Source: Toxotes chatareus
Taxonomy: Eukaryota > Chordata > Actinopteri > Toxotidae
Assembly: GCA_016801885.1 (NCBI GenBank)
Contig: CM028882.1
Span: 22,027,047 to 22,091,046, forward strand
Direction: 5' to 3'
Length of the DNA: 64,000 nt
The translations under genes were made by a program, and so were the position numbers. Shown here piece by piece: positions 25,201 to 32,558 of the stretch. Each line of letters starts with the position of its first letter. Positions within the stretch are counted from its first letter, which is position 1. The notes under the pieces were generated by a model. The model had not been told where the DNA came from. It saw nothing but the letters and a program-made list of their open reading frames with translations, and searched no databases.

Positions 25201-28200
25201 CAATGCGCAGAGTCAACGGCCACGGCCTGCTGGGCAGTGTCAACGCTGAAGATCAGGAAGAAACTCTGATGGCAGTTGCAAGGACTGATGGTCCCGCCAC
25301 CCCCAAACGGGTTGATGGGACACAAGCAGCTGCCGCTATGGGATCCAAACCTTCCACTGAGTCCAAACCTGCACCAGATAGCTTTTACCTTGAACCACTG
25401 ATGCCTGCCGTGCTCAAAACGGCTAAAGAGAAGTCTGTATGCCTAAACAAGGAGGAGGAGAGTGGTGAAGGGCCCCGCTCCTCAGGGAGGGGCTCTTTAC
25501 GCCGAGGAGATGGATCTGCATCAGCTGTTCGTAGGAAAGCACCCTGCAACCTAAACCAAACCTTTACACCTCCAGGTGAGGAGGCAGACATTTCAGAGGA
25601 GCCCCCACAGGGTCAGGCAGGTTTAAGACCCATTGTCACTAGCAGTGTGGACCCCTCATCCAGAGAGCCAGCTGGGGGTTTCTACCTACATTCTGATTCC
25701 GAAGAACCCAAGTCTGGCCAGGGCCTGGAGGCTGAGCTGGAAGACCTGGATGAGGAGGAAGAGGATTTGGATGAAGCGATTACCACTAAAGACCCAAGCT
25801 GGCCCAGGAAAACCTTCAATGAGGACGATGAAGAAGAAGAATCCGCCAAACTCCAAGAAGATATGAATGTGAAAGAGCATGAGGACAAAGACATGAACGG
25901 CGGCAGTGGTCGTTCCAGCCCCTGTCTCAGCGCTCACTCTCAGGCCAGCAGCATGGCCAGCGGCAGTGTGCGCATGACCTCCTTTGCAGAACGCAAAGCC
26001 CAGCAGCAGCGTTTTGGCAGCAACCATGACCTACGCTCCAGTGCCTCTAGCTCCCAAAGGACCACTCCAGATGGATCAGAGAGCAGTGGGCCCCTGGCGT
26101 CCTCGTGGAGGTTTAAAAGAGACCAGAGCCCTTCCTCACCCTTGGGAGGATGCACTCGTACAGGCGATGGTAGCGGTGGTGCTAATGTCTTAGCTTCTGA
26201 ACTTGTCCAGCTACGTATGCAGCTGGAGGAGAAGCGACGTGCCATTGAGCACCAGAAGAAGAAGATGGAAGTGCTGTCAGCGAGGCAGAGGCAAAAGCTG
26301 GGAAAGGCAGCTTTCCTGCACATCGTCAAGAAAGGCGGAGGCAAGAGTGACACACTACCAAACCCACTTAAAGCTGACATCTCTAAAGACGAGCTCAATG
26401 GGGAAAAATCAAGTAAAGATGATATGTGTGTTGATGCCCTGAGGGGGGACAAAGAGGTGGAGGGAACCACCCCGCCAGGTGCCTTAGAAGCAGACAAGAA
26501 AGGAAACAATGGAAGCTTCTATTTAGATGAAGAGTTGGACCTGAATGAGTGCAGCCGCTCCATCGAGCTGCTGAATGAAGCCATCGGCAGCATTCAGCAG
26601 CAGATGATGCAGCTGTCACTGCAGCAGGAGTTGCTGATGAAACAGAATGTACAGTCCCCCCCAGGTGCTGCTCCAGCTCCTCTCACCAGTGACAAAAACT
26701 GTGAGTCTAAGGCAGGGGCCAGCTTTCATTATGTGGAGCCCCTTTCCGGCACTGGCACTGCCCCCACCAGGAAACCCCCTAAGCTGAGCTCAGGCCGGAG
26801 CACCAGGTCCAAACCGTCAGAGCTCAAAATAGCCAAGGAGCAAGGCCGACAGGCCTCCAGGACCCTCACCACTACTAGTGGGTCAGAGACATTACCGCAT
26901 CCAAGGCAGTTAGCTGGGGGCAGGTCCCCCAGGGCCGATCAGCCTGACAGCCCCAAAAAACCCACAGCAGGAGAGACAATCGACAGGCCAGGCTCTGGCC
27001 ACGTGCGGAGTGCCACCTTCCGGCTTCACGACGAGGCAAACATGCGCCTGCCGGCCCGAGTGGACCTGACAGCAGTGGCTGCCCCAGAAGTGTCCTTCGA
27101 CGAATGCCTGTCCAGCACCATGAGAGAGTCTGAGCTCAATTCTTCAGACGGTTCAGGGAAAGAGAACATACCATCAGAGGAGGTGCAGCGCAGCAAAGCC
27201 CACCTGATTGAGGTTGATCTGTCGGATCTGAAAGGTCCTGAGGAAGAGGAGTCTACTGAGGACAGAACGACAGAAGGAGGTGATGGAGAGCAGAAGTCAG
27301 TCATGGGCTTCTTCTTCAAGGTAATGAATTTGCATGAAAATGGAAATATTTATTTATTTGTGTAATTAATTTAGTTTTTACTACACTTATGATGATTCCA
27401 TTAATACATCAGCTCACCAGGTTTTTATGTAATGAAATTACATAGACAGGGAAAATAAAAAGATTGATTGGTTGATTATGGCTTCTGATAATTGACTGAT
27501 TATCAGAAGCCATAATGAACTAAATTACAGATTAAAGAAGATAAATCCTTTAATATACAGATGATGATCCTTTGATATTTTTCGCATGGTCTAGGATGAG
27601 CAGAAGGCCGAGGATGAGCTTGCTAAGAAAAGAGCGGCGTTCTTGCTGAAGCAGCAGAAGAAAGCTGAGGAGGCTCGTCTCCGTAAACAACAACTAGAAG
27701 CAGAATCTGAGCTGAAACGAGATGAAGCAAGGTAACTAATTTTACCAGCATTAACATAAGGATTCAAATGTTTTTCTCCCTATGAGATGCACTTGTTGTT
27801 TTTAAATGTGCTCCATAAATAAATTGGCTTGATTGCAATGCCAGACGGAAGGCGGAGGAGGATCGCCTGCGTAAAGAAGAGGAGAAGACGCGGCGGGAGC
27901 TGATAAAGCAGGAGTATCTGCGGAGGAAGCAGCAGGAGATGTTTGAGGAGCAAGGCCTTGTGAAGCCCAAAACCCCCAAACCGAAACAGAAACACAGACC
28001 CAAGTCTGTCTTCAGAGAGGAATCCTCCAGCGAAAATTTCTCCAAGTGCTCTTCCACACGTAAGATCTTTACATCATCAATTTTAACATGTAGCTGTTTT
28101 TCTTTATATGTCTCAGCATGGTGTGCTTCATTTAATCACCCCCGTTGTAATTTTCTTCACTTAAAATATTGAGGTTAGTGAAATTACGGTGAGTTTGACA

Positions 28201-30041
28201 TGCCAGATTATTGATTAAAATTAAATTATCTTATTGAGGTTTGTGAACATCTCATGATGAGTATAAGAAGTACAACTACCAAGTTGCATGTAGTCTGTCT
28301 TGATGATGACGTCCTGTAAACTGTGAAGTCTTTACTGTGTATTTCACAGTTGCTTCTAAATTTTGTTTAAAATGGTCTGTTCTCTGTTTTTTTATAGCTG
28401 ACAACCTGAGCAACGCCCAGTCAGGCTCCAGTCTGTCTCTGGCCTCTGCCGCGACCAACGAAGCTGACAGTGTCAACTCTGGAGGAGCTGGCTCTCAGCG
28501 GTAAGATGCTCACATTTTTTAATTTAATTTTATTTTATTTTATTTATTTATTGTTTACCTGCAAGCTCATGCTCAAGAATAGTCCGTGCATTGTTTCTTT
28601 TTAAGATTTGCAGTATTTATTCTAATTTCTGTTTATAAAATCATTTTTATTGGACCTGGACCACCTTTCCTCATGTCTCCTCCCAGCTGCGACTCTGTGG
28701 AGTCGTTTCCAGGCAGTCGTAACAACAGTCGAACTGCAGAAAGAGACTGGGACAATGGCTCCACTGCTTCTTCCATCACTTCCATGGCTGAATATACTGG
28801 TAAGTGCACAGATTTCATTATGTCGTTTTTTTTTTCCTCAGCTATTATCAGATGTATTACAATGACAGCAGCCTTGTAGTTGTGCTTTTTCTTTTTTATC
28901 CATTTATCAGTGACAGAAAGGTCATATGTGAGACCTCCTTTCAGCGTGACACACAAAAACACCAGTCAGTTCCACTGTTTTGTTTGTCATATTTTTCAAA
29001 ACACAATAAATTGATAGCTGTTACCTGCCAAAGTGGCTGTTGGATGATTTAGACTTGCAGCTAATTTACAGTCATCTGACTCATTATTTTCTCTCTTTCA
29101 TGTTGTGCAACTGGCTTTTTTTCTTTAAGGTCCCAAACTCTTCAAGGAGCCCAGTGCCAAGTCAAACAAGCCAATCATCCATAATGCAATCTCTCACTGC
29201 TGCCTGGCAGGCAAAGTCAACGAGCCCCAGAAGAACCAGATCCTCGAGGTACTTTGATATTTGTTTGTTAAAATGTAAGGAGCTGTTTGGTTTACCTGTT
29301 CATGTGAAGTCACTGTACACACACACACACAAAAAAAAAAAAAGATCTTAGTGCAAGTATGTAAGTGCAAGGAGCCACTTTTCAAGGATAAAAAGACATT
29401 TGTTGCTTTTCTTTGTCACATCATTGCAAACTGAATATTTATTTGGGTTTTGACCAAACCTTCACCTTCACCTCAGAATTTTTTTTTAGAGAGCAGTTAC
29501 TCTATTCACGTCTGCTTTTGTGATTGTGTAAATGTCCAGTCTTCCAATATAAGGTGCTGACCAGTTTTTTTTTATGTAGTTTCTTACGGTTGGGTCAGAA
29601 ATGTTATGTCTTACTCTCACTCAGATTTTCCTGCCTTTTTAAGATTTTAGTCAGTGGCCTTGCACTTGGGAGCCTGATATTTAAATGTACCTATGTCATA
29701 TGTCAGCCATTTTGATAAATGTTTTCTTGCTCCATTTTTACCAGGAGTTGGAGAAGTGCGAGTCGAACCACCTGATGATCCTGTTTCGTGACGGCGGCTG
29801 CCAGTTTAGGGCACTCTACTCGTACTTCCCCGACACTGAGGAGATACATAAGCTCACTGGCACCGGACCCAAGAGCATCAGCAAGAAGATGATTGACAAG
29901 CTCTACAAGTACAGCTCAGACCGAAAGCAGTTCACCGTCATTCCCGCCAAGACTGTGTCTGTCAGCGTGGACGCCCTGACCATCCACAACCACCTGTGGC
30001 AGGCCAAGAGAAGTGCTGTGCCAAAGAAAAGTGTAAAATAG
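10087..30041 (+). CDS. camsap1: camsap1 (calmodulin-regulated spectrin-associated protein 1), complete coding region in 19 exons
   Basis: The exons sum to 4752 nt (1583 residues plus stop) with all junction phases consistent. CAMSAP/Patronin proteins bind and stabilise non-centrosomal microtubule minus ends; CAMSAP1 also binds spectrin and calmodulin. Order: N-terminal region with MYDSARAKIAANLRWLFAKA (residues about 33-52); conserved module EHIKPPVIRLLLSCELYCRV; calponin-homology domain about 256-375 (VRYRREH, DGAALLTVVHYYCP, FIAELFWWFE); Ser/acidic-rich middle; coiled coil about 882-922 (LEEKRRAIEHQKKKMEVLSA); a second about 1002-1032; a charged helix 1257-1340; and the C-terminal CKK microtubule-binding domain about 1446-1575, ending AKRSAVPKKSVK. 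Start chosen as the first ATG (10,087). Teleosts can carry camsap1a and camsap1b; I cannot say which this is. Confidence 0.97.
10253..14414 (+). other. camsap1 intron 2
   Basis: 4.2-kb intron. It holds a 151-codon open frame at 10,731-11,186 that I do not recognise and take as chance. No complete transposon was identified. Confidence 0.7.
14415..14677 (+). CDS. camsap1: camsap1 coding exon 2
   Basis: Encodes DHIPEDLRDPFYTDQYDQEH, then a strongly conserved module (IKPPVIRLLLSCELYCRVCT ... SVIQALSRKGIYVVESDDTP). Acceptor CATTGCAG, donor GTGAGT. Confidence 0.97.
14678..18962 (+). other. camsap1 intron 3
   Basis: 4.3-kb intron with a CTGCAACT-type interspersed repeat near 15,521-15,700 and short simple sequence. 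No gene recognised on either strand. Confidence 0.7.
15521..15702 (+). repeat. Interspersed repeat of the CTGCAACTGATGATT type
   Basis: Starts CTGCAACTGATGATTG, runs through GATTAATCTGCC and ends near ACAACTAATTGTTTGAG, so the two ends look loosely inverted. A related segment lies inverted at 23,500-23,572. This resembles a common fish non-autonomous DNA element; family not named. Confidence 0.45.
18963..19124 (+). CDS. camsap1: camsap1 coding exon 3
   Basis: 54 whole codons: SAHMPMIDALMMAYTVEMIS, IEKVVASVKRFSTFSASKEL, then LEDAMVFWINK. Near-identical to vertebrate CAMSAP1 as I recall it. The donor GTTTGA is weak (no purine at +3) and is followed by a CA repeat. Confidence 0.96.
19125..19725 (+). 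other. camsap1 intron 4
   Basis: 601-bp intron, CA repeat at its 5' end, nothing else recognised. Confidence 0.75.
19131..19156 (+). repeat. CA microsatellite
   Basis: ACACACACAC tract interrupted by AGAC, directly after the weak donor of camsap1 coding exon 3. CA repeats can act as intronic splicing enhancers (hnRNP L); a role here is inference. Confidence 0.8.
19726..19806 (+). CDS. camsap1: camsap1 coding exon 4
   Basis: 27 whole codons, VNMKMREITEREHKVKHHPL then ESPSHQK. Ends in phase 0 just before the two cassette exons, and could splice directly to VRYRREH at 22,518. Confidence 0.95.
19807..20225 (+). other. camsap1 intron 5
   Basis: 419-bp intron rich in pyrimidine towards the cassette exon. 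Confidence 0.75.
20226..20258 (+). CDS. camsap1: camsap1 33-nt cassette exon
   Basis: Encodes the 11 residues SPSKWYWKLVP between acceptor GGATAG and donor GTAAGT, phase 0/0. The WYWKLVP motif is known at the same place in CAMSAP-family isoforms, which supports a real microexon rather than chance. Probably alternatively spliced because its removal keeps frame. Confidence 0.88.
20259..20816 (+). other. camsap1 intron 6
   Basis: 558-bp intron with a C-rich tract just after the donor (about 20,275-20,325), a GT microsatellite (about 20,583-20,602) and a long pyrimidine/GT stretch before the next acceptor. Confidence 0.75.
20817..20876 (+). CDS. camsap1: camsap1 60-nt cassette exon
   Basis: 20 whole codons, PDVVHELAHCMLEPEGLSEA, phase 0/0, acceptor TGTGTGTCAG, donor GTACAG. 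It sits where CAMSAP3 has HAIAFCLKE-like residues after WYWKLVP. In-frame skipping is possible; inclusion in any tissue is not shown by sequence. Confidence 0.8.
21241..21514 (+). mobile_element. Old non-autonomous DNA-transposon remnant (MITE-like)
   Basis: The left end CTGGCCACAATATTAGGCAC and the right end (read in reverse, CATTGGACACTTTATTAGC) resemble the inverted GGCCACTTTATTAGG ends of a widespread fish DNA element. The interior is non-coding and AT-rich. Ends have diverged, so it looks ancient. Family assignment is from memory. Confidence 0.5.
21697..21726. repeat. Perfect 13-bp hairpin
   Basis: TAGTGGGAACACT, a TTAT loop, then AGTGTTCCCACTA. It also contains an overlapping inner palindrome (TTATAGTG ... 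CACTATAA). Located in camsap1 intron 7. Confidence 0.9.
22518..22659 (+). CDS. camsap1: camsap1 coding exon 7 (calponin-homology domain start)
   Basis: Encodes VRYRREHASGRQLPFFSLLE then DLMRDVCDGAALLTVVHYYC, the first helices of the CAMSAP CH domain. Acceptor TGGTTAG, donor GTATGT; ends in phase 1. Confidence 0.95.
22905..23044 (+). CDS. camsap1: camsap1 coding exon 8 (CH domain)
   Basis: Encodes DICLKEVPSIADSLYNIQLL, then EYLNKSFYLTTEDVLYSPLV. Acceptor TGATCAG, donor GTACAA. Confidence 0.96.
23169..23265 (+). CDS. camsap1: camsap1 coding exon 9 (CH domain end)
   Basis: Encodes HNVMVFIAELFWWFETVKPE, then FVQPRDLQEFKD. The AELFWWFE signature closes the CH domain. Donor GTAAGC; ends in phase 1. 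Confidence 0.96.
23266..23730 (+). other. camsap1 intron 10
   Basis: 465-bp intron; carries an inverted copy of the CTGCAACT repeat (about 23,500-23,572). Confidence 0.7.
23500..23572 (-). repeat. Interspersed repeat, inverted relative to the copy near 15.5 kb
   Basis: Read on the minus strand it begins CTGCAACTAACAATTATTG and continues to GATTAATCAGTTGATTAAT, related in ends and composition to the repeat at 15,521. Confidence 0.45.
23731..23887 (+). CDS. camsap1: camsap1 coding exon 10
   Basis: Encodes RAIAQPKSARPSVPISNATK, then RSFLASPGVADNQS and RYFLHPEDSD. The PVPISNATKRSFL block is a family hallmark after the CH domain. Donor GTAAGT; ends in phase 2. Confidence 0.95.
23888..24424 (+). 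other. camsap1 intron 11
   Basis: 537-bp intron with no recognisable element. Confidence 0.75.
24425..24510 (+). CDS. camsap1: camsap1 coding exon 11
   Basis: Encodes LKGGPTFSPSHPLLPLRQRQ then QKQQGDDGA. SPSHPLLPLRQ is conserved in CAMSAP1. Acceptor GGCTTTTAG, donor GTAAGG. Confidence 0.93.
24671..24755 (+). CDS. camsap1: camsap1 coding exon 12
   Basis: Encodes GLRNRSNSLTQMDGQPRGSV, then AAWPDKRQR. Acceptor TGGTTAG, donor GTACCT; ends in phase 2. Confidence 0.93.
25025..27320 (+). CDS. camsap1: camsap1 coding exon 13 (large central exon)
   Basis: 2296 nt, residues 491-1256. Low-complexity Ser/Pro/acidic regions (ELEDLDEEEEDLDEAI) alternate with conserved islands: DSVSLARSISKDSLASNVIN; DSFYLEPLMPAVLKTAKEK; EESAKLQEDMNVKEHEDKD; GRSSPCLSAHSQASSMASGS; coiled coil LASELVQLRMQLEEKRRAIE (residues about 882-922); SIELLNEAIGSIQQQMMQLS (about 1002-1032); and HLIEVDLSDLKGPEEEE near the end. 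The first coiled coil is the family's reported spectrin/calmodulin-binding region. Open reading continues past the donor GTAATG at 27,321 only briefly, and the next exon starts DEQKAEDELAKKRAAFLLKQ as expected. Confidence 0.97.
27321..27594 (+). other. camsap1 intron 14
   Basis: 274-bp intron containing the perfect 18-bp hairpin at 27,475-27,516. Confidence 0.85.
27475..27516. repeat. Perfect 18-bp inverted repeat with 6-nt loop
   Basis: ATTATGGCTTCTGATAAT, loop TGACTG, then its exact reverse complement. It lies about 80 bp upstream of the acceptor at 27,594. Could be a MITE scar, a templated inversion or an RNA hairpin. Confidence 0.95.
27595..27731 (+). CDS. camsap1: camsap1 coding exon 14 (charged helix)
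   Basis: Encodes DEQKAEDELAKKRAAFLLKQ, then KAEEARLRKQQLEAESELKR; a long single alpha-helix/coiled coil of alternating charge. Ends in phase 2. Confidence 0.97.
27845..28059 (+). CDS. camsap1: camsap1 coding exon 15 (charged helix, basic linker)
   Basis: Encodes RKAEEDRLRKEEEKTRRELI, then KQEYLRRKQQEMFEEQG and a Lys/Pro-rich linker (KPKTPKPKQKHRPKSVFREE). Donor GTAAGA. Confidence 0.97.
28060..28397 (+). other. camsap1 intron 16
   Basis: 338-bp AT-rich intron, nothing recognised. Confidence 0.75.
28398..28500 (+). CDS. camsap1: camsap1 coding exon 16
   Basis: Encodes DNLSNAQSGSSLSLASAATN, then EADSVNSGGAGSQR. Ser-rich linker before the CKK domain; SGSSLSLASA is conserved. Acceptor TTTATAG, donor GTAAGA. 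Confidence 0.95.
28687..28799 (+). CDS. camsap1: camsap1 coding exon 17
   Basis: Encodes CDSVESFPGSRNNSRTAERD, then WDNGSTASSITSMAEYTG, leading into the CKK domain. Donor GTAAGT. Confidence 0.95.
29130..29248 (+). CDS. camsap1: camsap1 coding exon 18 (CKK domain start)
   Basis: Encodes PKLFKEPSAKSNKPIIHNAI, then SHCCLAGKVNEPQKNQILE, the first part of the CKK microtubule minus-end recognition domain. Acceptor CTTTAAG, donor GTACTT. Confidence 0.97.
29249..29744 (+). other. camsap1 intron 19
   Basis: 496-bp intron with a short CA/poly-A tract at about 29,318-29,344. Confidence 0.75.
29745..30041 (+). CDS. camsap1: camsap1 last coding exon (CKK domain end)
   Basis: Encodes ELEKCESNHLMILFRDGGCQ, then FRALYSYFPDTEEIHKLTGT, GPKSISKKMIDKLYKYSSDR and VSVDALTIHNHLWQAKRS; stop TAG at 30,039-30,041. 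The CKK core motifs are intact. Confidence 0.98.
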   Translation, partial: ELEKCESNHLMILFRDGGCQFRALYSYFPDTEEIHKLTGTGPKSISKKMIDKLYKYSSDRKQFTVIPAKTVSVSVDALTIHNHLWQAKRSAVPKKSVK

Positions 30042-30232
30042 CAGTCTGGATTTTTAACCCTCTGTCACCCAAATCATCTGATCCCCATCTTGCTTGTGTC
30101 CTGAATAGACTGCATTGATGCTCACAGCCAAGCTCAACACCATGCTCGTCCCGCAAACCTACTCAGGAGAGGCCACATCTATGAACATGTGGTCATCTGT
30201 AGGTGGGCCGGGGCAGAAGCAAGGGAAAAGGT

Positions 30233-30268
30233 ATGTGTGTGTGTGTGCGTGCGTGTGTGTGTGTGTGT
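30233..30268 (+). repeat. GT microsatellite in camsap1 3' UTR
   Basis: GTGTGTGTGTGCGTGCGTGT-type tract with CpG-containing variants. Confidence 0.9.
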
Positions 30269-31971
30269 TACAGGTGGTCTGAGGGACTGGTGCTTGCAAC
30301 AGAAAGAGGAGCGCCGGCTGAATCTGCTTCTCCTCCCTGTGATCTCAGTGCGATCTGTTCAGGTCTCTTTTGGTCCGGCTCTGTTTTTCTACAACGACCA
30401 CGACGCAAGCATGTGGCTTTTTTTTTTCCTGTCTCTCTCTCTCTCATGTGTGGTGGATGTTCATTTTTACATGAAGTATTTATTAGTTCAGCACTGTCAT
30501 GGTCAAGAGCTCAGCTGCAGCACTAAAATCCTTCCTTCTCTCCGGAAGCGCCTCTCCTTTGGACTAATTTGGACAAGGGGAGGGGACGTCTGTCGCTCTC
30601 TTCAGAAAATCCGAAGCAAAGGACCTTTGTACGACCCTTTAGGACAGTCGGACTGCTCTGTTGTCCCAACAAAAACAACAATCTCTTCCTGCGTGGACTG
30701 TCAAATCTGTCGAATCAGGCTGGCATTGCCGAGTTTGCCTCACCAGGGATCCAAAAACCTGCTGCTCTGAACTGTCTTCTTTTGTCAGGGGGGAGCTCCT
30801 CAGGGCTCTCTCAGACATCCGTTGGCCTTTCACGCATCGTGGTACTATCGTCTATTTATTCAACCGCTTTTTAAACAAAAAACGCTGATCGTGTAGCACT
30901 GGATATGTGTATAGCAAAAAGGAAAAAAAAAAGTTAACGACGGTCATTTTAAATACTTTTTATTTCTTGTAACATCCTCTTTCTTGAGGGTGTCAAAAGA
31001 GGGTGAATGATAGGCTTTGGTACAGAATGATGCTTTTTCTTTGTTTGAGCTTTTTTTTTTGGTGATATAGAGTTTGAGCTGATGTTATGTGTTTTCATCA
31101 TAACGGGAATTCTCTGATGTTTAGAGCTTAGTTGTGTTTTCTCTCTCCACTGGGCACTCTTGAATTGTCCTGTATAAAGGTGCACTCATGAACACTTGTC
31201 AACGGCTTCTTTCATGCAATGTTACCCCCCCCCCCCCCTCCCTTCCCCTTCCTCCTTTAACCGCTGGAGTGACACACACACACACACACACTCTTGTTGT
31301 GAAGAGTGTTTTCGTGCTGCTCTGTACCCGGTTTGAATGACAGTATTTGATATATATATATTCACAAAGGGGTTTCTGTGTGTGGGCGGGTTGGCGGGCG
31401 ACTGTGGTTCAGTTATGTACCAACATTAAAGAACATTCCTCCAAGGTGTTGACAAACACTGCCACATCGTCTCTCTCTCTTCTCTCTGTCTTTAACAATA
31501 ATCAAAGTGCTTTTTTTTTAGAAACCATTTGTTGGCCTCGAGAACAACCGGAAGTGTTGCACAAGCACTTTACTTTCTGTTGGTAAGGGAGTTATTGAAT
31601 GGGCATGAACGCTAAGAACTAATTAATAACACTGCTGTTGTGCGCTCCGAAGAGTGTGAAAACTAAACCAAACATTAAGATTTAGTACTGACGCGTAAAG
31701 CTGAAGGGCCTCCGCTGATACGATACTACTGCTGTCTCCAAAAACAACAGAATACTTGATTTGTCATTTGCTGCATTTTGGTGTTTTTGGGGCTTTGGGT
31801 GGGGGCATGTGGTAGATCTTTAATTGTATGTGAGTGTATTTTTATGTTAACTAAAAGATTGTATTGGCATTTGGTCACCATTTTTGTTACACTAGTGTAC
31901 TTTTCATCCTTGTTGATTTTATCTTTGATCCCATGCCATCTATTTATTTTAAAATGGAAGCACTGAAACGG

Positions 31972-31993
31972 AATAAATTTTCAAGTGAATAAA
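31972..31993 (+). terminator. camsap1: Poly(A) signals of camsap1
   Basis: AATAAA at 31,972-31,977 and again at 31,988-31,993, followed by T-rich sequence. This fits the end of the 3' UTR; the cleavage site is inferred to lie near 32,000-32,015. Confidence 0.7.
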
Positions 31994-32000
31994 AATCACA

Positions 32001-32551
32001 TTTTTCATTTTTATTCTTTCCTCATGGCTTGATTTGTTCATTTGTGCGACTCACTGTTTCTTTTCTTTTGCTAGTTTTAGACACCATACTGATTGTAACC
32101 TTTACACAACAGCTCACTATTATCACAAAAGAAGTGATTTTGTCTTCTCATGTTTTTTTTCCTCACAAGAAACGTGGTTACATCTTTTTAATATTTATTT
32201 TTCTTCTGATTTATGAGTTAAAACTAATCTCACAGTTTGCGTGAATCTTCTTAAAGGAAATTAAAAAAAATATCCAACATGACACAGGTTTTCTAATTTA
32301 AGCAACTTCAGTAGTCAGAACCTCCTCTGGCCTCCCCTGGTGACTCACACTCCACCAACCAACTGGAACAGCAGCTTCTATAATGCCTTAACGCCAGAGC
32401 TCATATCCATGGCAAACTCTGATCTGCCATAGCAACTGTGTTTCTTTTTCACACCTGGTAGTTCAGGTGGTCACAAGACCATCAAACTTGGTAAACTGTC
32501 CCACCAGTCCAAGCTGTAGACCTGCATCCTGCATTGATGAGATCGACCACC
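32001..32551. other. camsap1 to LRR-gene spacer and LRR 5' region
   Basis: Only about 550 bp separate the camsap1 poly(A) signals from the LRR-gene ATG, in the same orientation. The last 250 bp presumably hold its promoter and 5' UTR; no clear TATA box seen. Confidence 0.5.
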
Positions 32552-32558
32552 ATGACAG
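32552..32558 (+). CDS. LRR gene exon 1, coding part
   Basis: Only ATG ACA G before the donor GTGAAT. The context GACCACCATGA is a good start context (A at -3). The next exon completes the codon and gives a convincing signal peptide. Confidence 0.75.

Larger units (their letters stand above)
30042..32000 (+). other. camsap1: camsap1 3' UTR
   Basis: About 2 kb after the stop. Contains a GT microsatellite (about 30,233-30,268), a C13 run (about 31,227-31,239) and a CA repeat (about 31,272-31,291), and ends with two AATAAA signals. Confidence 0.7.

Noticed and set aside
25940..26509. 189-codon minus-strand ORF within the large camsap1 exon
   Set aside because: It is the antisense shadow of a Ser/Gln/Glu-rich coding exon whose sense frame is clearly conserved.
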